The notes beneath the pieces are model-generated. The model was not told the origin of the DNA. It searched no databases and was given only the letters and a program-made list of their open reading frames with translations. Positions 35,869 to 41,348 of a stretch of 41,348 bases of DNA are shown here, in pieces. How positions within the stretch are numbered: the stretch's first letter is position 1; every line of letters begins with the position of its first letter. The position numbers and the translations under genes were made by a program. This DNA is from Chthonomonadaceae bacterium (GTDB taxonomy: Bacteria; Armatimonadota; Chthonomonadetes; Chthonomonadales; Chthonomonadaceae), in NCBI GenBank assembly GCA_025352825.1, contig JANXSG010000109.1, positions 1-41,348 on the forward strand. The letters are read 5' to 3'.

Positions 35869-37281
35869 TTAGGCGCGCTGAAGATGCGCATCACCAGAGA
35901 TTGTTTGAACATTTAATGTTCCGGAGCCTGTCCCAAGCTGGCCGGACCAGACAGTGCCAGATGCTGTTACCTCGTGTGCATCGTGTTCGCAGCGCAGAGA
36001 GCCGGAAGTAGTGCTCATCACAACCCTAACATCACTGCCCTCCGGAATTGCGACCAGCACGTCACCAGAAACTGTACTCACCTGCATAGTGCCAGAAAAT
36101 ATATCTCGCAGCCTGAGCCCAACATCGCCGCTCATCGTCTGAACTTGCAGTCGAGCAGCTGAAATCTCCTCAGCATGCACATCTCCAGAAATTGCTTTCA
36201 GTACAATATTTCCAGATGCATCTTTAAGATTTGCATCCCCACTGACAGATTCTATAGAAATATCCATCAGAGCATCACCCCCAACTTGCTCCACCGCGAC
36301 ATCCCCTGATACAGATTTACACTCCACCTTATTACCGCCGACTCTAGCAGCTCGGACGTTCCCACTAGCGGAACTGGCAGTGAGACCGCCTCCAATATCC
36401 TCAGCAAGAATTGAACCACTCTGTGTAGCTACTGTTACAGCGCCTCCTACTTTTGCTACCTTGAGATCTCCGCTAGTTGTCTCTCCGCGCACTTCACCTC
36501 CAATGTCGTGCACGTGAAGATTACCGCTAGTTACTGTAGTCTCAACCCTGCCACCAAAACGACCGAGATCGACATCACCAAAACAGGTGGCGACGTGAAG
36601 CAGGCCGACAGATTGTGGCACCCGAACCTCAATATCCACCGTACCTTCGGTGAAGAAATCGGGAGCGCTCACACGCACATCCAAACGTGAATCAGTACCT
36701 TGAAGATCGACTTTAATCTTATGCAGCACCGTCTGAATATCTTCCATTTTTTCCGACCATATTAACTTACGAATCGTCAACGACGCAGGTCCTTCATCCT
36801 GTCCGACGACGAGCACATTTCCCAGGGGATTCTCAATTAATACAGAGGCACCGGGCTCCAGATGGAACTCCTGTTCGTGAGTATCTGCATGTTCAGGATA
36901 TGCTCCAGGATTCTTGGGGCGAGCATCGCAGCCATCACTCCAGGTACGAATTTTAGCGCTTACGGATGCACCCCAGTTCGCCCCAGCTTTGGTGGCAGAT
37001 CGAAGCTGGTTCTGAATAGTGCGGACAATTTTCTCTGGCTGTACCTTCGCCACTGCTTTTGATATTCGCTCACCTAGATTATCGAAATCAAATTTAGGCG
37101 CACTGGAATTGTCTGAATGACCAAATTTATGCTCTGTTTTCTCCACTTTAGGCTGAGGAACTGGAGCTGGCTTCGCTGTCACTCCTTCACCCCTAAGGGC
37201 AGATATCAGCATCTCGGCTTCAGATGCGCTGATTTTGCCATCTTGAAGCAGTTGTAAAACCTGCATTACGCTATCGTCCAT
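35869..37281 (-). CDS. DUF4097-type beta-helix protein with N-terminal SHOCT-like motif
   Basis: I start at ATG 37281 (MDDSVMQ) after AAGGA, not at the TTG at 37305. The ~470-aa protein begins with VLQLLQDGKISASEAEMLIS, a SHOCT-like helix pair. A charged linker follows, then a long right-handed beta-type repeat region (~175-470). It is made of repeated units such as TTSGDLKVAKVGG, SASGNVRAARVGG, SVSGDVAVEQVGG and TMSGDVGLRL, the DUF4097/DUF4098 pattern. No signal peptide or membrane helix is seen. Such proteins are often found with putative adhesin or envelope-stress genes, but the function is unknown. It lies between the DUF2089 regulator and the SHOCT-like gene. Confidence 0.8.
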   Translation of the reverse strand: MDDSVMQVLQLLQDGKISASEAEMLISALRGEGVTAKPAPVPQPKVEKTEHKFGHSDNSSAPKFDFDNLGERISKAVAKVQPEKIVRTIQNQLRSATKAGANWGASVSAKIRTWSDGCDARPKNPGAYPEHADTHEQEFHLEPGASVLIENPLGNVLVVGQDEGPASLTIRKLIWSEKMEDIQTVLHKIKVDLQGTDSRLDVRVSAPDFFTEGTVDIEVRVPQSVGLLHVATCFGDVDLGRFGGRVETTVTSGNLHVHDIGGEVRGETTSGDLKVAKVGGAVTVATQSGSILAEDIGGGLTASSASGNVRAARVGGNKVECKSVSGDVAVEQVGGDALMDISIESVSGDANLKDASGNIVLKAISGDVHAEEISAARLQVQTMSGDVGLRLRDIFSGTMQVSTVSGDVLVAIPEGSDVRVVMSTTSGSLRCEHDAHEVTASGTVWSGQLGTGSGTLNVQTISGDAHLQRA

Positions 37282-37359
37282 TGTTCTCAATTCCTTTTCC
37301 TGCAACGGAAAGACATGCTGTTATTACTAGTCACATCCAATCCCGATACATCATTTTGA

Positions 37360-37761
37360 TTAATTCAATTCTTTCAATGCAAGTGCTGCATTCTCTGCCG
37401 AAATCATTCCAGTAGCTACTCTTTCAAGCAGATATCGGCGTTTGTCTAGTAGAGTTTCCAGTGTATTTTCAGAATCGTGATTTGTACCTGGTACTTCAAG
37501 TGCACCTCCCAGAGCCTGAAGAGCAGCAGTGAGTTTATTTCGGAGCGTTGGGTAAGAGAGATTTAAAATCTTCTCCATCCGGCTGAGGTTCCCCTCACAG
37601 AGCAAAAAAGTTTCCAAATAGGTGAGATGTTCTGGTGCAAGATTGCAGAATCGGCACGAATTAAATTCTCCTCTGATTGTAAGGCTGCATGTCTTACAGC
37701 TTAGTTCCGAAATACTCAGTTCAGAATCACATGAAGGGCAGCGAGATATACGCTTCGCCAT
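37360..37761 (-). CDS. DUF2089-family zinc-ribbon/HTH putative regulator
   Basis: I start at ATG 37761 (MAKRISRCPSC), preceded by GAGGAG at 6 nt. The 133-aa protein has an N-terminal zinc ribbon (CPSCDSELSISELSCKTC, plus CRFC). A helix-turn-helix-like segment follows (HLTYLETFLLCEGNLSRMEKIL NLSYPTLRNKL), as in DUF2089. The C-terminal helix pair VATGMISAENAALALKEL repeats the SHOCT-like motif of the next two proteins. It is first in the operon and is the natural candidate for its regulator. Confidence 0.85.
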   Translation of the reverse strand: MAKRISRCPSCDSELSISELSCKTCSLTIRGEFNSCRFCNLAPEHLTYLETFLLCEGNLSRMEKILNLSYPTLRNKLTAALQALGGALEVPGTNHDSENTLETLLDKRRYLLERVATGMISAENAALALKELN

Positions 37762-37821
37762 TATTACTCCTCTAACTTCTGACTTCACTACGATAGATAT
37801 AGTTCAATGGTTTCAATAAAT

Positions 37822-37850
37822 ACTTTACCATTTATTACAATATTTAACAA
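37822..37850 (-). promoter_or_regulatory. Candidate promoter of the DUF2089-apgM operon
   Basis: On the minus strand TTGTTA (37850-37845) and TAAAGT (37827-37822) are separated by 17 bp in very AT-rich DNA, about 60 bp upstream of the ATG at 37761. The same TAAAGT box occurs in the GntR-LacI promoter. Further AT palindromes at 37840-37870 could bind a regulator. Confidence 0.4.
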
Positions 37851-37978
37851 TATATTGAATATATCTTATTATTAATTCAATATTATTTAATTCGTGGAGA
37901 AATTACCATAAAGTGTAAACGCAAATAAATGCATTCACCTCAATTTTAAAGTAAACAATCCCTTCACATAACTCTTAT

Positions 37979-38010
37979 AAAAAAAACCCTTTCCAGTTTT
38001 GGAGAAGGGG
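37979..38010 (-). terminator. Rho-independent terminator after the hydrolase gene
   Basis: On the minus strand CCCCTTCTCC (38010-38001) pairs with GGAAAGGG (37994-37987) around a short loop and is followed by eight T residues (37986-37979). It lies about 75 bp after the stop of the hydrolase gene at 38086 and closes that two-gene operon. The arms resemble the centre of the dispersed repeats at 31511 and 40325, so a repeat copy may have become the terminator. Confidence 0.8.
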
Positions 38011-38085
38011 ACGTGGGTTGGACATGGAAAATAAATTTACAAATTGACTACTTAGGGCTCGCTCATTTTGCATTTATTTCGAACA

Positions 38086-39237
38086 TCAGGCTTTCGTAAG
38101 CCACTTATCGAACCATTGAAATGCCTCTTGCTGCATGGCAGCATCGAATTTGTGCCCGCCTGTATAAAATGAGTATTTGAAAGCGTCGGATGCGCCAGCG
38201 CGATGATATACATCCTTTAGAATCTGCCCGCATTTTTCGACTTCTGAATTAGTGAATAGCGGATCGGAAGTACAGTGAAGGACAAGGGCCGGCTTTGGTG
38301 CTCGCAAGCCGAGAATCTCCGGGAACTCCATATCGCGAGCAGTCAATGGCACGAATGTCATCCACGTATGCGTAAAACTTTTGTGCAGAACTTGATCTTT
38401 CCACGTTGTCATGAACCCTACACAGACACAGCAGTTAATGCGTTCATCTAAACCTGCCAGATAAACAGTTCTAAGCCCGCCACCGGAGAGTCCCGCGCAT
38501 CCTAGCCTTTCGGGATTCACTTCTGGCCGAGCGCTCAGGATAGACAACGCCGTTTGATCTTCCCGGACAGTAATGCCTGGCCAACTGGTGCCTGCTGAAA
38601 AGAGAGATTTCGCCATAATATGCTCGTGTTCACCTGCCCACCGATTATAAGCATCTACCTTATCACTCTGCTCATCTGGGCCTGGGTCGGAAATCCCTCT
38701 GTGTATTTCAGGCAATGTATCCGAGATCAAAACACGGCGGCTGCCAAATGTAAAAGTGTCTGGTACTAGTACAGCATAGCCTCGCTTTGCCAGCTCATTT
38801 GCCCAGGCCAGCCCTTCATAACACTGTTTTCGAAGCGATACGATCAATGGATGGGGCGCTTCCGATGTCTGGGCAATTTTACGCCATCCAAAATACTTCA
38901 TTCCACCATGATCATGCAGACCTAGAACACCTGGAAGTTTGCGATTCCCTGTGTTGGCGGGTTTAAGAAACACAGCTTCTGTACGCGGCCCGTAGGGAAG
39001 CTGCCAGGAGAGTTTCTCTATAGAAAGCCCATCTACATCTTCGCGCGAATCTACGCGTACAGCAGGCGTCTCTGGAAGATCTGGCGCTGCAAGACACTCC
39101 CATACACGTGTGCTTGCTATTCCCCGCCAAGCGTTAAGACCGTCGAATTTGCCGGATCGAAGCGATAGTCTGCCTGGCTTATCTTCGACAATTCCTGCAG
39201 CCCACTCACCATACGCACCAATTAGATTAGGAGACAT
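38086..39237 (-). CDS. Alpha/beta hydrolase, dienelactone hydrolase/acetyl-xylan esterase-like
   Basis: I start at ATG 39237 (MSPNLIGAYGEWA), preceded by AAGGAAG at 6 nt, rather than 39267. The ~383-aa soluble protein has LPGVLGLHDHGG (oxyanion region) and nucleophile elbow GLSGGGL. A likely acid Asp follows in HCTSDPLFTN and the catalytic His in YTGGHKFDAAM. The family covers dienelactone hydrolases and acetyl-xylan or glucuronoyl-type esterases, and the substrate is not decidable. It lies 33 bp after the Ldh2-type dehydrogenase, so both probably act on the same sugar-acid or hydroxyacid pathway. Confidence 0.85.
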   Translation of the reverse strand: MSPNLIGAYGEWAAGIVEDKPGRLSLRSGKFDGLNAWRGIASTRVWECLAAPDLPETPAVRVDSREDVDGLSIEKLSWQLPYGPRTEAVFLKPANTGNRKLPGVLGLHDHGGMKYFGWRKIAQTSEAPHPLIVSLRKQCYEGLAWANELAKRGYAVLVPDTFTFGSRRVLISDTLPEIHRGISDPGPDEQSDKVDAYNRWAGEHEHIMAKSLFSAGTSWPGITVREDQTALSILSARPEVNPERLGCAGLSGGGLRTVYLAGLDERINCCVCVGFMTTWKDQVLHKSFTHTWMTFVPLTARDMEFPEILGLRAPKPALVLHCTSDPLFTNSEVEKCGQILKDVYHRAGASDAFKYSFYTGGHKFDAAMQQEAFQWFDKWLTKA

Positions 39238-39270
39238 ATCAACTTCCTTTCGAAACGACCAACTCAAACA

Positions 39271-40251
39271 TTAAACGGGAGATTGAACCCCGCACTCTTT
39301 AGCAAGTTGTTGAAGAGTTTCCGCGTGCTGACGACTTACGGGAATACCTTCTTCAAGCGATTTGATGGCGCGTTCCCATTCCAGCGTTCCAGCGAGTACA
39401 GCTCTATCATATCCCTTTAAAGGCTCCATAGCAGCTATTTTCTGAGCATAGATGTCCATTTCGGACTTGAACTGGGCTATCGGCAGAAATCTATTAAGAT
39501 CTACCACAATAATGAAGCTTCCTTGATTCGCACCAGTCCAATTACGTTTAGCACAATTTGGATCCACTGGTACGCCACACAGAAATCCACCCATAGCCTG
39601 GCATACACATCCCAACCCAAAGCTTCTAAACACTGTGCTTGGCGCCAATTCAATAATTTCCTCCAGGTGCCCTGAACCGGCGTAGAGATCGTGCATGGCT
39701 CCAAAATCCAGGACAAATGGCGCTTCTGAATTGGTCGGAATCCCAAATGCCATCGGCGAACCCCCTGCAGCATTTAAAATGGTGTCTCCAGGGTTAAGGT
39801 TCAACTGATGCCCCGATGTGACATAGCAAAATAGATCTTCTTCGAGGGGAAGACGGGCATAAATTCCTGCGGCTCCGATATGGCCATGGTTGCGAGTGAC
39901 TCCTGCGGCAATTCCCAGCGCTTTCGCTTTAGGAATCAAAAGAGCAGTAAGATGTTTTGCAGCATAGTAGCCAACCCCGCCATCACCATCAACCACCAGA
40001 GTCGCTGGACTTTCATTCAACACATTTACAATGGGATTAGGATTCAGCTCCCCCTCTTTAAACTGGCGAACGTACTGTGCAGCAAGACGTGAACCATGAC
40101 TGAACACGCCTCGCAAATCGTTTTCGACCAGGCGTTCGGTGAGAAAGATATTTTTATCCTCTGGGACTCCCACTCCATCAAATATAGAGTGCAAAAATGT
40201 TCTCATAGAGGCGGCTATTATAGGTGTATATTTGGCTGGGGGACGATTCAT
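39271..40251 (-). CDS. Ldh2/malate-lactate dehydrogenase-family oxidoreductase
   Basis: The 326-aa cytoplasmic enzyme belongs to the Ldh2/MdhII family of NAD(P)-dependent 2-hydroxyacid or sugar-acid dehydrogenases (malate, ureidoglycolate, 2,3-diketo-gulonate). Marks are NDLRGVFSHGSR near the N-terminus, GVTRNHGHIGAAGIYAR with the catalytic His, and GGSPMAFGIPT. QGSFIIVVDLNRFLP lies toward the C-terminus. ATG 40251 follows AAGGAA. It is first of a two-gene operon with the hydrolase. The substrate is not known. Confidence 0.88.
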   Translation of the reverse strand: MNRPPAKYTPIIAASMRTFLHSIFDGVGVPEDKNIFLTERLVENDLRGVFSHGSRLAAQYVRQFKEGELNPNPIVNVLNESPATLVVDGDGGVGYYAAKHLTALLIPKAKALGIAAGVTRNHGHIGAAGIYARLPLEEDLFCYVTSGHQLNLNPGDTILNAAGGSPMAFGIPTNSEAPFVLDFGAMHDLYAGSGHLEEIIELAPSTVFRSFGLGCVCQAMGGFLCGVPVDPNCAKRNWTGANQGSFIIVVDLNRFLPIAQFKSEMDIYAQKIAAMEPLKGYDRAVLAGTLEWERAIKSLEEGIPVSRQHAETLQQLAKECGVQSPV

Positions 40252-40324
40252 GGTTCAGTATTCCTTGGAAATAAAATAATTAAAAGAGTAAAAGAAGGTA
40301 TCACACCATATTTACCTTATCGAA

Positions 40325-40460
40325 GAGACATTTCAAAAGTCTCAAAATAGTTGAAACACTCTTCACACCCTCACCCCCCGTCCCCCTCTCCTGTTTTTGG
40401 GAGAGGGGTCGGGGGGTGAGGGCTGAAATATGCGTTTGCACTGACTTTTGCAATTACCTC
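40325..40460. repeat. Dispersed palindromic repeat, copy 2, with MITE-like ends
   Basis: The unit holds a 13-bp perfect stem (CCCTCACCCCCCG at 40368-40380 with CGGGGGGTGAGGG at 40410-40422) extended inward to a TGTTTTT loop. Its right end ACTTTTGCAATTACCTC (40444-40460) matches the end of the element at 1143-1158. Its left end GAGACATTTCAAAAGT (40325-40340) is a degenerate inverted copy. It is the fullest of the copies and links the palindromic repeat at 31511 with the MITE at 1047. Confidence 0.65.
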
Positions 40461-40701
40461 AGAAGATATTTATTAAAAATTCTGGCACCGGGTATTAAGT
40501 TCCTCCTTATTCGAGAATGGGAATACTCGGGCTGCATAAAAATATAAATCTTGGACTAGTTTACAATTACTAACAACAATGGATGATGAAGAATCTTGAT
40601 ATATTATTTCTAAGAGGCAGGAAAAATATTATCCCATCGAGAATATCAAAATATTATAAACTCATCACAAATCAACTCTTATCACCGGGTAAACTCAACG
40701 A
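40461..40701. other. AT-rich upstream region of the sugar permease gene
   Basis: The ~240 bp after the repeat hold no ORF of note. Short A/T palindromes occur (AATATTAT, ATATTATAAAC) and the promoter of the permease gene must lie here, but I cannot choose a clear -35/-10 pair. No malF-type gene precedes the permease, which is unusual. Confidence 0.4.
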
Positions 40702-41348
40702 ATGAAACCCCAAAAATCTCAAATTCTCACGCACATTGTTCTATTAGCTCTCTCAATAGTATTCGCATTTCCTCTCATATGGCTTATCTCTACATCTCTC
40801 AAACCTATAGCAGAGACCATGAAAGACCCGCCTACGATTATCCCTTCGTCTTTTCAGTGGCATAACTACAAAGATGCATTTGTCTATGGTGCAGATAAAC
40901 TTGGTTATATTCCATTTTTGCTTTATGGTCGGAATACTCTCGTAATCTGTCTGCTGGCTGTTTCAGGTACTGTCGTATCAAATGCGCTAGTGGCCTACTC
41001 TTTCGCTCGTTTGCGTTGGCCCGGCAGAGATATCGCCTTCGCAGTTACCCTCGCCACAATGATGGTTCCATTTCCTGTAACAATGGTTCCAGTTTTTGCT
41101 CTTTTTCGTACACTTGGGTGGATTGGCACATTCCGGCCTCTTTGGGTACCTGCCTGGTTCGCGAGTGCCTTTAATATATTCCTTCTAAGGCAGTTCTTTC
41201 GAACAATACCCTTCGAACTCTCCGAAGCGGCGCGAATTGACGGCTGTTCAGAATGGAACATATTTCGCCAGGTAATACTTCCGCTCTCAAAACCAGCTCT
41301 CTCAGTAGTCGCTCTATTCACGTTCATGGGAACATGGAACGATTTTCT
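40702..41348 (+). CDS. MalG-type carbohydrate ABC transporter permease (partial, C-terminus off the window)
   Basis: ATG 40702 opens a frame that runs to the window end (215 codons). The N-terminal membrane helix (IVLLALSIVFAFPLIWLISTSLKP) and FQWHNYKDAF, typical of MalG-type proteins, are followed by several helices. The EAA loop that contacts the ATPase reads ELSEAARIDGCSEWNIFRQVILPLSKPAL. It would form a sugar importer with a MalF partner, a binding protein and an ATPase encoded outside the window. It stands without a malF gene in front of it. The GntR-LacI regulator at the other end of the window is a possible controller only in principle. Confidence 0.92.
   Translation, partial: MKPQKSQILTHIVLLALSIVFAFPLIWLISTSLKPIAETMKDPPTIIPSSFQWHNYKDAFVYGADKLGYIPFLLYGRNTLVICLLAVSGTVVSNALVAYSFARLRWPGRDIAFAVTLATMMVPFPVTMVPVFALFRTLGWIGTFRPLWVPAWFASAFNIFLLRQFFRTIPFELSEAARIDGCSEWNIFRQVILPLSKPALSVVALFTFMGTWNDF

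Noticed and set aside
40995-41327. Minus-strand 110-aa frame
   Set aside because: It is antisense to the well-supported MalG-type permease and shows no coding features of its own.

Overview
This window comes from a free-living, diderm-type bacterium of moderate to low GC. It has lipoproteins with lipoboxes, a likely outer-membrane barrel, a type IV-like pseudopilin of the 'KGYTLLEILIVMAIIAVL' class, an archaeal-type cofactor-independent phosphoglycerate mutase and a GntR-LacI chimeric regulator. That mix would fit Armatimonadota or a related phylum. The taxonomic guess rests on style of gene content only and is low confidence.

Layout. (1) 1-1411: the 5' part of a GntR-LacI sugar-type regulator (minus) with a good promoter and an inverted-repeat operator, a MITE-like element, and a tRNA-Pro(CGG) with its own promoter and a perfect 22-bp hairpin terminator. 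(2) 1440-8611: a compact minus-strand operon encoding a sigma-factor-like protein, a translationally coupled 287-aa protein, a CHAT protease-NB-ARC-TPR protein (an NLR-like architecture) and a secreted beta-rich protein. A 158-aa gene with its own terminator diverges from it. This is the best candidate for an undescribed system: a protease/NTPase sensor linked to a sigma factor. (3) 8647-15143: a minus-strand operon of a 1175-aa TPR/FG-GAP/ASPIC lipoprotein, a CRTAC1/UnbV-like protein and an UnbU/RnfD-like membrane protein, followed by a small lipoprotein gene broken by an in-frame TGA. (4) 15462-21192: a large sedolisin (S53) protease gene with CARDB and 12 Ig-like repeats, broken by an in-frame TAA after the signal peptide and by a +1 frameshift near its end. 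(5) 21250-24424: SsuC/SsuB-type ABC permease and ATPase without a binding protein, then a GT87-like membrane glycosyltransferase. (6) 24598-28478: gapA, a palindrome-rich spacer, pgk, an OsmC-like gene and tpiA. (7) 28532-30825: a minus-strand cluster of a membrane-anchored thioredoxin-like protein with CxxC, a pseudopilin, a 14-Cys secreted protein and a membrane-anchored protein. (8) 31443-32616: a 3' fragment of a second tpiA, a dispersed palindromic repeat and a 2-hydroxyacid dehydrogenase gene with in-frame TAG and TAA. (9) 32639-37761: an operon of a DUF2089-like zinc-ribbon/HTH regulator, a DUF4097-type beta-repeat protein, a SHOCT-like protein, apgM, a HEAT-repeat protein and a VOC protein. 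(10) 38086-40251: a two-gene operon of an Ldh2-type dehydrogenase and an alpha/beta hydrolase, with a strong terminator. (11) 40702-end: the start of a MalG-type sugar ABC permease.

Two themes stand out. Lower glycolysis (gapA, pgk, tpiA, apgM) is spread over two operons that flank an accessory insert carrying a duplicate tpiA tail. Several genes carry one or two nonsense lesions in an otherwise intact frame, which points to ongoing gene decay, or to errors in this assembly.
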